A DNA stretch of 8,309 nucleotides from Anaerolineae bacterium (GTDB lineage: Bacteria > Chloroflexota > Anaerolineae > JAFGEY01), in the NCBI GenBank assembly GCA_016929205.1, contig JAFGJF010000417.1, positions 1-8,309 of the forward strand, given 5' to 3'. The position numbers and the translations under genes are program-made. Below are positions 1 to 6,233 of this stretch, one piece after another; position 1 is the stretch's first letter, and each line of letters starts with the position of its first letter. The notes beneath the pieces were generated by a model. It was not told where the DNA came from. It worked only from the letters and a program-made list of their open reading frames with translations, and did not search any database.

Positions 1-8
1 TCTCCTCC
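1..8 (-). promoter_or_regulatory. Strong Shine-Dalgarno at window edge
   Basis: On the minus strand the last eight bases read GGAGGAGA, a near-perfect anti-16S match. No start codon follows inside the window, so the gene it serves should begin within about ten bases beyond the left edge. Together with the promoter at 32-60 this predicts a further minus-strand gene. Its product cannot be seen. Confidence 0.6.
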
Positions 9-35
9 AAGTAAGTGGTTGTGGTAGACTTACTT
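9..35 (-). promoter_or_regulatory. Perfect 8-bp dyad, candidate operator or leader hairpin
   Basis: AAGTAAGT (9-16) and ACTTACTT (28-35) are exact inverted copies separated by 11 bases. The right arm overlaps the -10 hexamer of the predicted promoter, and the left arm lies between the expected transcription start and the ribosome-binding site. That is where a repressor operator is usually found. It could also form a weak stem-loop. There is no T-run, so it is not a terminator. Seen: the dyad and its position. Inferred: regulator binding. Confidence 0.4.
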
Positions 36-60
36 TACCTGGATTGAGCGTGCCAGTCAA
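32..60 (-). promoter_or_regulatory. Predicted sigma-70-type promoter for the off-window gene
   Basis: On the minus strand TTGACT (55-60, five of six matches to the -35 consensus) is followed after exactly 17 bases by TAAAGT (32-37, four of six matches to the -10 consensus). Transcription would start near position 25, giving a short leader to the edge ribosome-binding site. No convincing terminator separates it from the hybrid kinase gene ending at 115, so read-through from operon B is also possible. Confidence 0.5.
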
Positions 61-114
61 CTTCCCAAAAATGTAGGGTGGCTAGACGGATATCCTAATC
101 ATGTCTCGCTTCCT

Positions 115-2793
115 TTACGCCTGCAACGCTTTTCGGATCTCTGCCCCGAGCGCGTTCATCTGAAACGGTTTCTGAATAAAGGCACTGACTCCAGCATCCA
201 GCAATGCTTTCGCTGTCGCATCCAGTTCGTATCCACTATAGATGATCACCTTGATCCCGGGTCGCGCTTGCCTCAAGAATGGATATGCTTCTGCGCCGCT
301 CATCACCGGCATACCCATATCGAGCAGAACAAGGTGTATCTCGCCATCAAATGTCTGGGCGATCTCAACCGCTTCTTGGCCATTGGTGGCGACCAGAACC
401 GAGTAGCCAAAGCGAGCCAGGAGCTTGGTGATCATCTTGAGCACGAGTTCATCGTCTTCGACGACGAGAATGGTCTCTGTCCCGGTAATGTCTTGAGTCG
501 CAATCGGCGTCGGAAGCGAATCCGATATAGATGAGCGATGCTGATCCACTTGAGCCGGAAGATAAACCTCAAACGTAGCGCCGCAGTCTTGGTTACTGTG
601 CACCAGAATGTGTCCGTTGTGATTACGAACGATGCCATAAGCCGCCGCCAGCCCTAGACCGCGTCCTTGGAACTTTGTGCTGAAAAAGGGCTCAAACAGT
701 CGTGAAAGCACCGCTTGACTCATCCCACACCCTGTGTCCTGTATCGACATACAAACATACGGCCCTGGTTCAAGATCGGGATGAGGTCGAATCGATTGTG
801 CCCGCCGGCAGAAATCTTGGTCGAGCATAACGTTCCGCGTAACGATGGTGATTGCGTGCGGAGTGCAGTCAGCGTTCTCAGTCTTGGTAATGCATTCGAT
901 CGCCTCGACGGCATTCGTAAGCAGGTTAAGAAAGACCTGGCTCATCTGGGCTGCATCCGCTTCCACATTCCAGAGGTCGGGCGTGCTGTGTCTATTGATC
1001 TGTATGCCGGTGGGCAACGCCTGATCTTGTACTTGCAGACTCAATACCTCATCAATGGTATCATTCAGATTGATCGTGCGGGGTTGGTATTTGCCTCCGC
1101 GTGCAAAAGCCAGCATTTGCTTGGCCAAATGGCTTGCTTCCTGTGCGGATTGTGAGATGGTATTGAGCATATCCTGAACGTCGTCACGCAGTGTTGGATT
1201 GAGATAGTCCAAGTACATATCTTTCAAGAATGCGGCATTGCCTACCACGCCGGTCATCAGATTGTTGATCCTGTGTGCGATACCGCCAGCCAGTGTTGCG
1301 GTGGCATCCATACGCGAGGCCTTGAGTAGCGAAGTTTCAGCTTGCTTGCGTTCGGTGATGTCTCGCGTGAATTCGGTGAACCCTGTGATTTGATCGTCTT
1401 GAATGATTGGATTATAGAGGATCTCCCAATACCTCACTTGACCAGGGCTGAATTCATGGCTGTATTCGATACGCAGCTTTTCTCCGCTCAATGCCCGTTG
1501 GTGCAGAGCATCCCACCAGGCAACGGTATCTGGATCGGGGATCAACTTGTGCGGTTGTAGGCCTGGTTTTATGTCGATCCCGAATGCCTGTTTCATCATA
1601 TTCGCATATGCCGAGTTGAAGCGTATGGGCAGGGCATTCGCATCGCTAATGAGAATACCCTCATCCGTGTTTTCGATCATCGCCTCCAGATTGCTATTGG
1701 TCCGGCGCAGCAGCGCTTCGGCATGGACGTGCTCGGTGATATTTTGTCCTGAGCTGAGCGTGCCGCTGATCTGCCCTGTGCTATCTGTCAAAACACGGTT
1801 GTACCAGGCAACGATTCGCTGCTCGCCAGATTTGGTCAGAACCGGGTATTCAAAGTGCTCGATTGGGTCAATCTCACCAGCTATCAGTTTTTCGAATATC
1901 GGCTTGACACTCTTTCGGACGTGTGCGGGCAGACAGGTATCGAACCAGTTCTTGCCAAGAAGCGCTTTTTCCTCGTATTCCAGGATGTCACACCCACCAC
2001 GGTTGATGAGTGAGATCGCGCCGGTTTTATCCAGGACGACAATCATCACTTCAGCGATGTCCAGATATTGTTGAGTCCTATCTCGCTCGTTGCGCAGCGC
2101 CTTTTCCATCCGTTTTCGTTCCTCGATCTCTTGTTGTGCCTGCTCAAATAAGCGCGCATTCTCAACGGCAACCGCAGCTTGAGTTGCAACCCGTTCCAGG
2201 GCCCGTTGTTGGTCGATGGCGATTGGGCCGCTGCGTACTCCAGCCAGGATCGTTCCGATTGTTTTTCCCTTTACCTGCATCGGCAGATCGAGCAAGGTTT
2301 GTATTCCAAACAGTTTTTGAGCTGTAGTGGCGGCCAAGCGCGGAACCCAGGGATGGAAAAAGTCGGCCAAAAAATCGCTGGACATACTCTCACCGTCCAA
2401 CACACGATCCAAAAGTGGGTTTTGGCCACGTCGATAACCAAGCTTGTATTGTGTGGGGGCATCTTTGAGCTCGGGATGTCCAACCAGATTCAAGAGTCGC
2501 TCCAGGCGCTCGGGCATCGGTACAGGATAGAGTGCAAGACCTGTGAACATGTGCTCTTGATCAAGATAACGGCTGACCAGAACCATATCGTAGCCGAGCT
2601 TGTCCACGATCCCTTTTGCAATGGTGTGCATGACCTGATCGAGCCGTTCGAGACCGAGCAGGGCCTCGGTGATCTGCTGAAGGTTCTCAAGTTCGGACAC
2701 TATTTTTTGTAGCTTTTCTTCGGTTTTGTTTGTATTATTATGGTCGGCTGTTTTGGTCATTTTTGTTGCTCTATTCTTATTTGGTCTGTTCAT
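115..2793 (-). CDS. Soluble hybrid sensor histidine kinase (GAF-PAS-PAS-HisKA-HATPase-REC)
   Basis: A cytoplasmic hybrid kinase of about 892 residues counted from the ATG at 2793, with no membrane segment. Domains in order: GAF (about 39-215), short coiled coil, PAS (243-356), PAS ending in the typical DITERKQAE linker (365-485), HisKA (493-563), HATPase (608-746) and C-terminal receiver (775-890). The phospho-acceptor is His507 in GGIAHRINN. The N box has Asn627, the G1 box is DTGCGM, and an FEPFFSTK F box precedes GRGLGL. The receiver is complete: Glu779/Asp780/Asp781, Asp825, Ser853, Lys875. The residue after the His is Arg where Asp or Glu is usual. Expected role: autophosphorylate on a signal sensed by GAF/PAS, then pass phosphate to its own receiver and onward through an HPt protein not seen here. 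It is the last gene of operon B. The start is uncertain: TTG at 2814, ATG at 2793 (chosen because its ATGA overlaps a preceding stop) and ATG at 2760 are all in frame, and none has a good Shine-Dalgarno. Confidence 0.93.
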   Translation of the reverse strand: MNRPNKNRATKMTKTADHNNTNKTEEKLQKIVSELENLQQITEALLGLERLDQVMHTIAKGIVDKLGYDMVLVSRYLDQEHMFTGLALYPVPMPERLERLLNLVGHPELKDAPTQYKLGYRRGQNPLLDRVLDGESMSSDFLADFFHPWVPRLAATTAQKLFGIQTLLDLPMQVKGKTIGTILAGVRSGPIAIDQQRALERVATQAAVAVENARLFEQAQQEIEERKRMEKALRNERDRTQQYLDIAEVMIVVLDKTGAISLINRGGCDILEYEEKALLGKNWFDTCLPAHVRKSVKPIFEKLIAGEIDPIEHFEYPVLTKSGEQRIVAWYNRVLTDSTGQISGTLSSGQNITEHVHAEALLRRTNSNLEAMIENTDEGILISDANALPIRFNSAYANMMKQAFGIDIKPGLQPHKLIPDPDTVAWWDALHQRALSGEKLRIEYSHEFSPGQVRYWEILYNPIIQDDQITGFTEFTRDITERKQAETSLLKASRMDATATLAGGIAHRINNLMTGVVGNAAFLKDMYLDYLNPTLRDDVQDMLNTISQSAQEASHLAKQMLAFARGGKYQPRTINLNDTIDEVLSLQVQDQALPTGIQINRHSTPDLWNVEADAAQMSQVFLNLLTNAVEAIECITKTENADCTPHAITIVTRNVMLDQDFCRRAQSIRPHPDLEPGPYVCMSIQDTGCGMSQAVLSRLFEPFFSTKFQGRGLGLAAAYGIVRNHNGHILVHSNQDCGATFEVYLPAQVDQHRSSISDSLPTPIATQDITGTETILVVEDDELVLKMITKLLARFGYSVLVATNGQEAVEIAQTFDGEIHLVLLDMGMPVMSGAEAYPFLRQARPGIKVIIYSGYELDATAKALLDAGVSAFIQKPFQMNALGAEIRKALQA

Positions 2794-2828
2794 AGCATTT
2801 GTGGATGGAGACAATTGCGCTCGCTCAT

Positions 2829-4886
2829 TTATTCGCTGCTTTCATACAAGTATGGATACACGTCCGGCGGGTATAGTTCATGCTGGCAGTCTGGACAAAT
2901 GCCGTGACTGAACTGCGCTTGGGAATGGCTCTCAACGTATATCTCGACCTGGTGCCAATAGCCATCATCATCGCGTATCTTTTTGCAGTGGGCACAGATT
3001 GGCAGCAACCCTTTGAGGGTCTTGACTTTATCCAACGCATCCTCGAGTTCGTGGAGCAGTTTTTCTTTCTCCGCATTGTCTTTTTGTGCCTGGTCGTAGA
3101 GGCTGGCGTTTTCGATCGCCGTCGCTGCAGTTAAAGCCAGCGATTCAACCAGTGTGAGGTCGGCAGCGGTGAAACGCTCGGGATGAACATCTACAACCTC
3201 GATCACACCGATCACTTGTTCCTTGATACGCAGCGGAACGGCGAGCAGCGAGCGCAGCCACAACCCGGTGATCCGATCGATGCCATCATAGTAACGCTGC
3301 TCTGTTTGTGTGTCGGGCACGATCACGCCAGTGTCGTGACTTGCTGCCCAACCGACGATGCCTTGCTCAAGCGTCAGTCGATGGCCGCGCACGATCTCGC
3401 TCTTGGGGCTGGCGGACTGACGGCAGACCAGTTCATTTGTTTGCGGGTCGATCATCCAGGCCGAACAGGCGACCACACCAAACATCTGGCGGATTTCATC
3501 CAGGACGGTGACCAGCACCGCGTCTGGGTCAAGACTCGAATTGAACGCTCGACCTGCACTGTTGAGTAGCTCCAGTTCGCGGTTTCGCCGGCACAGATTC
3601 TCCTCGGCTTCTTTACGCCGCAGCGAGACCGTCGCGACGTGGGCAAAGGTTTTGGCGACGTCCATTGAAATGGGAGGCTGGTCTTTGGATGTCACGATCA
3701 CAGCTGTGCCGATCAACTCACTGCCATCGTGTAACGCCAGCCCAGTAAATGTGCCAATCCCAAATGCCCGTTGGACGGCTGCCGAGATGGGCCTGGGGAT
3801 CAAGCCAAATGTTGTCTCGGTCAAGTTATCGACAGAAGTGACCACTTGGGTCAACATACGGTCCATCCATTCGGGACTGACCTGTATGGTCATACCGATC
3901 ATGTTTTGTCCAATGAGTTTGTTGACGCCAGATAGAATTGCGCCGTGAACGGCAATGTGTTTCACGGTTAGCTCGTTGGTTTCAGCATCGTATGTCGAGA
4001 CAGAGACGGCCAACGCCTTGGTGATCGATTGCAGCGTCTCGGCGGTCAGCTTCAAGATGTCCGTTTCGCGAGGTGCATTTGCACACTGAACAGCCAGATC
4101 GCTGATCGCCAGCAGATTTTGGGCCCGTCGCGAGGCCTGTTCCTCGGCACGCTGCCGCTCGGTTATCTCACGCTGCAAGACGATGGTTTGCTCTCGCAGC
4201 GGGTTGAAGAGCTGCTGAGCAACCACCTTGTATCCGATAAGGGCAACCCCAACCAGGTTGGTAACGGACATCGAAAACGGGAAAGGTGCGTCGAAAATGC
4301 CGCCAGCAACGACCCCAACCAGTAGAATCAGGATCCCCACTGCCAGGTGCATTGTGTCGGCCCGGCTGCGTTCTTGCCACAGAAATATTAAGGATATTAC
4401 AAGATATACAATAATAAGGATCGCCCCGATACCGCCCCAGATGCTGACGTCCTCGATAACCGAGCCATCGGCATCGATCTGGGGATTAAGGAGCAGCCGA
4501 TGTTGAAAAACGGGTACGGCAAAGGCTATGACCAGTAGCACACCAATAATAATCGTTATGTCGGTTCGCAGGTTGCGGCGACCCAGGTAAAGGACGGTGA
4601 ATAGCAGGGCGAAAACGCTCATCAAACCGATAGACACGGCCATCCATTCCAACCAGCGATCTGGACGGCCTATCGTGGTGCCGGCGGGCAATACCGGGTT
4701 GAGCCACAGAGAAAAACGCAACAAGAGAGCACAACCGATCCAGGCTGTTTCGGCGAGCACAAATAAAGCAAAAGCCCAGTTGAGAACGCGCCTGGGTGTG
4801 ACTCCCAACACAATGATGACCAGTGCAGTCGAGATAAGGATCGAGAAGCACAAAGTAATGATGTCCGGCCAGAACAAGTGTGACAT
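2829..4886 (-). CDS. 7-TM sensor protein with two GAF domains and a four-Cys C-terminal tail, no kinase domain
   Basis: A 685-residue membrane protein. The first 225 residues hold about seven hydrophobic segments (near 8-28, 36-57, 83-102, 108-127, 150-170, 180-198, 205-222), resembling the 7TM N-terminal regions of some histidine kinases. A coiled-coil linker (REITERQRAEEQ) follows, then GAF1 (about 255-425), GAF2 (about 435-597), another coiled coil (598-625) and a C-terminal module (628-672). That module has Cys631-x2-Cys634 followed by KKIRDDDGYW, then SHGICPDC with Cys664 and Cys667. The spacing suggests a metal-binding knuckle; I recall this tail on many sensor and regulator proteins but no established function. 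No H box, N box or G box is present, so it cannot autophosphorylate as a histidine kinase. It starts 3 nt after the preceding stop, with AGGAG nine bases upstream, so the two are probably translationally coupled. Likely role: membrane or ligand sensing relayed to a partner, plausibly the downstream hybrid kinase (inference). Confidence 0.9.
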   Translation of the reverse strand: MSHLFWPDIITLCFSILISTALVIIVLGVTPRRVLNWAFALFVLAETAWIGCALLLRFSLWLNPVLPAGTTIGRPDRWLEWMAVSIGLMSVFALLFTVLYLGRRNLRTDITIIIGVLLVIAFAVPVFQHRLLLNPQIDADGSVIEDVSIWGGIGAILIIVYLVISLIFLWQERSRADTMHLAVGILILLVGVVAGGIFDAPFPFSMSVTNLVGVALIGYKVVAQQLFNPLREQTIVLQREITERQRAEEQASRRAQNLLAISDLAVQCANAPRETDILKLTAETLQSITKALAVSVSTYDAETNELTVKHIAVHGAILSGVNKLIGQNMIGMTIQVSPEWMDRMLTQVVTSVDNLTETTFGLIPRPISAAVQRAFGIGTFTGLALHDGSELIGTAVIVTSKDQPPISMDVAKTFAHVATVSLRRKEAEENLCRRNRELELLNSAGRAFNSSLDPDAVLVTVLDEIRQMFGVVACSAWMIDPQTNELVCRQSASPKSEIVRGHRLTLEQGIVGWAASHDTGVIVPDTQTEQRYYDGIDRITGLWLRSLLAVPLRIKEQVIGVIEVVDVHPERFTAADLTLVESLALTAATAIENASLYDQAQKDNAEKEKLLHELEDALDKVKTLKGLLPICAHCKKIRDDDGYWHQVEIYVESHSQAQFSHGICPDCQHELYPPDVYPYLYESSE

Positions 4887-4889
4887 GAT

Positions 4890-5279
4890 TTAAATCTCCT
4901 GTGCCTCTTGTCCGGAGACCAGTTGTTCGATAATCTCGAGGAGTTTTGCTGCCGGGAATCCTTTGAGCAGCGCCCCATCAGCGCCGGCTGCCAGTAAGGT
5001 TTGCTGTTGTTCTTTGTTGTCAGCCAGCACGAGACACCGGCTCAGGAAACCATCAGCCTTGATTTTTTTCACGACGGATATGGTGCCATTGCCGGGTAAA
5101 CTGGCGTCCAGCAATACCAGGACGGGATGATGCTCCGTAATGGCCTGCAACGTGGATGTCGCATCATCTGTCTGTGCTACGCTCTTTACTTGAGGCATCG
5201 CCAGCAACAAGGTGTACAAGACGTGCCGCAGTGGTCCGGGTTGTGCCGCGATAAGTGCTGACGAGTTTGTTTTTTCCAT
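4890..5279 (-). CDS. Stand-alone degenerate receiver-domain protein
   Basis: A 129-residue single-domain protein that aligns along its length with the receiver of NarL-type regulators. SSALIAAQPGPLRHVL matches the usual [14 protein letters not shown] stretch, LVLLDASLP carries the phosphorylatable Asp58, and LLKGFP carries Lys106. The acidic pair that holds Mg2+ is replaced by Ala-Gln (residues 12-13). The conserved Thr/Ser is Ala86. Without the acidic pocket, normal phosphorylation is doubtful, so it may act as a phosphorylation-independent pseudo-receiver or protein-interaction module. There is no output domain. The ATG at 5279 is chosen because the receiver fold begins right there; AAAAGGA lies 11 bases upstream. 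The frame is open to 5414 with another ATG at 5342, but the extra residues look like no known domain. It is the first gene of operon B, three bases before the 7-TM/GAF gene. Confidence 0.82.
   Translation of the reverse strand: MEKTNSSALIAAQPGPLRHVLYTLLLAMPQVKSVAQTDDATSTLQAITEHHPVLVLLDASLPGNGTISVVKKIKADGFLSRCLVLADNKEQQQTLLAAGADGALLKGFPAAKLLEIIEQLVSGQEAQEI
4896..4900 (-). promoter_or_regulatory. Ribosome-binding site of the 7-TM/GAF gene, inside the upstream gene
   Basis: AGGAG on the minus strand lies nine bases before the ATG at 4886 and is embedded in the last codons of the degenerate receiver gene. It fixes the start of the 7-TM protein and implies translational coupling of the two genes. 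Confidence 0.75.
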
Positions 5280-5385
5280 TTCGAGTCGTATCCTTTTCCA
5301 GTCTCTATAACAGGTAGACTTGGTCGTGCTATCAGTTCCCATCACGGCTTCTCTGTTGCCAGTGGCGAGCGCATGATGTAGCTCT

Positions 5386-5391
5386 ATCATA
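5386..5391 (-). promoter_or_regulatory. Possible extended -10 promoter element for operon B
   Basis: The minus strand reads TGTTATGAT, an extended -10 motif with five of six hexamer matches. It lies about 105 bases before the chosen ATG at 5279 and downstream of the operon A terminator. No good -35 hexamer is visible at 16-18 bases, which an extended -10 promoter can tolerate. Operon B needs its own promoter in this gap, and this is the best candidate seen. Confidence 0.3.
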
Positions 5392-5440
5392 ACACACTGC
5401 CTTCGAATGCACATCGGCTGAAAGGCACGTTCTGAGTAAC

Positions 5441-5466
5441 AAAAAAGACCGCTATTAAAGCGGTCT
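5441..5466 (-). terminator. Rho-independent terminator of operon A
   Basis: On the minus strand an 8-bp stem with GACCGCT/AGCGGTC as its core (arms 5459-5466 and 5446-5453) and a 5-nt loop is followed at once by six Ts (5441-5446, the first pairing at the stem base). It lies about 75 bases after the response regulator stop and before operon B, so it separates the two transcripts. Confidence 0.85.
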
Positions 5467-5477
5467 CGTTTACCAAG

Positions 5478-5501
5478 AAATACCTAGCTCGCTAGGTATT
5501 T
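5478..5501. terminator. 10-bp hairpin, possible second terminator
   Basis: AAATACCTAG (5478-5487) and CTAGGTATTT (5492-5501) pair perfectly around a CTCG tetraloop. On the plus strand the stem runs into a short T-run (to 5503). On the minus strand it is followed by TTTCTTGG, so it may back up the main terminator or work in both directions. With no plus-strand gene nearby, the minus-strand role is more likely. Confidence 0.5.
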
Positions 5502-5506
5502 TTACC

Positions 5507-5524
5507 TACTTGTTTCTTCAAGTA
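5507..5524. repeat. Small 6-bp inverted repeat at the operon A 3' end
   Basis: TACTTG (5507-5512) and CAAGTA (5519-5524) are exact inverted copies around a 6-nt loop. It is the first of three consecutive hairpins met by a transcript leaving the response regulator gene. It is weak alone and may be chance; it may help pausing or 3'-end stability. Confidence 0.3.
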
Positions 5525-5540
5525 AGAACCTGTCTTTGCT

Positions 5541-6221
5541 TCACTGGCCCCCGTCAGCTTGATTGTTATGCAGGCTGGCCAGGCCTTCTCGCAGCGCATA
5601 TAGCGCGGCTTGAGTGCGATTGGCCAGATGCAGCTTGCCCAGGATGTTGCGTACATGGGCGGCTACTGTTCGCTCACTGATGGTTAGTGCTTCAGCGACT
5701 TCACGGTTTGACAGTCCCCGTGCGACGAGCTTGAGCACCTCGACCTCTCGGTCGGTCAGTGGCTCTTCTGCAGGCGGCAGATCTTGAGGTCGACCGAGTT
5801 CACGGATCAGCTTGCGGGCGATGGAAGGATGGAGCGATGATTCTCCCCGATATACGTCTCGGATTGCCTTGATCAGATCCTGATGAGATGAATCTTTGAG
5901 TAAATAGCCCAATGCGCCGGCCTTGATCGCAGAAAAGACTTTGTCATCGTCACCAAAACTGGTCAATACCAGGATGCGTGCCTCCAGGTTCTGTGCTTTG
6001 ATCTCGTTAATAGCTTCCAGACCGTTCTTGCGTGGCATGACCATATCTATCAAGATCACATCAGGTTCGAGTGAACTGGCTTTTGATACCGCTTCGATCC
6101 CGTCTTTTGCTTCGCCGACCAATTCCATCCCAGGTTCCGTGGCGATCAGGGTGCGTAACCCTCGTCTCACCAAGGGGTGATCATCGGCAATCAGGATGCG
6201 GATGGTCTCTCTTTGTTCCAT
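5541..6221 (-). CDS. NarL/LiaR-type two-component response regulator (REC-LuxR HTH)
   Basis: A 226-residue regulator of standard family length. The receiver (about 6-122) has the acidic pair Asp13/Asp14, phospho-acceptor Asp59 in LIDMVMP, Thr87 and Lys109. The LuxR/GerE helix-turn-helix (about 153-212) shows [18 protein letters not shown] and [17 protein letters not shown], typical of this family. When phosphorylated by its kinase it should dimerise and bind promoter DNA; the targets are unknown. GAGAGG six bases before the ATG supports the start. It begins 12 bases after the stop of the HisKA_3 kinase gene, the normal pairing for this kinase class, so that protein is its likely partner. The transcript ends at the terminator at 5441-5466. 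LiaR- or DegU-like naming would be guesswork. Confidence 0.95.
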   Translation of the reverse strand: MEQRETIRILIADDHPLVRRGLRTLIATEPGMELVGEAKDGIEAVSKASSLEPDVILIDMVMPRKNGLEAINEIKAQNLEARILVLTSFGDDDKVFSAIKAGALGYLLKDSSHQDLIKAIRDVYRGESSLHPSIARKLIRELGRPQDLPPAEEPLTDREVEVLKLVARGLSNREVAEALTISERTVAAHVRNILGKLHLANRTQAALYALREGLASLHNNQADGGQ

Positions 6222-6227
6222 CGTGGA

Positions 6228-6233
6228 CCTCTC
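6228..6233 (-). promoter_or_regulatory. Ribosome-binding site of the response regulator
   Basis: GAGAGG on the minus strand lies six bases before the ATG at 6221 and directly abuts the kinase stop codon (6234-6236). This fixes the regulator start and suggests coupled translation. Confidence 0.7.

Noticed and set aside
88..95. GGATATCC palindrome after the hybrid kinase stop, considered as a terminator
   Set aside because: It is too short, has no loop and no following T-run; no terminator is supportable between 36 and 114.
715..1155. 146-codon plus-strand open frame
   Set aside because: It is antisense to the HisKA/HATPase region of the hybrid kinase and has no recognisable family features.
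1547..2712. Long plus-strand open frames (up to about 177 codons) opposite the hybrid kinase
   Set aside because: They lie wholly antisense to a gene with unmistakable domain motifs, show low-complexity or Cys/Ser/Arg-rich translations with no recognisable domain, and overlap one another.
3508..3948. 146-codon plus-strand open frame
   Set aside because: It is a shadow of the GAF domains of the 7-TM protein; Ser/Thr/Arg-rich translation, no motif.
4670..4978. 102-codon minus-strand open frame across the pseudo-receiver/7-TM junction
   Set aside because: It is out of frame with both genes, whose motifs and coupled start are clear; not a frameshifted extension of either.
5280..5414. N-terminal extension of the pseudo-receiver to an ATG at 5414
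   Set aside because: The extra residues match no receiver element and would span the probable promoter; the fold begins just after the ATG at 5279.
8..5526. Octamer CTTACTTG shared by the left-edge dyad and the small hairpin at 5507-5524
   Set aside because: Eight bases in two places of an 8-kb window can be chance, and the contexts (promoter versus 3' end) differ.
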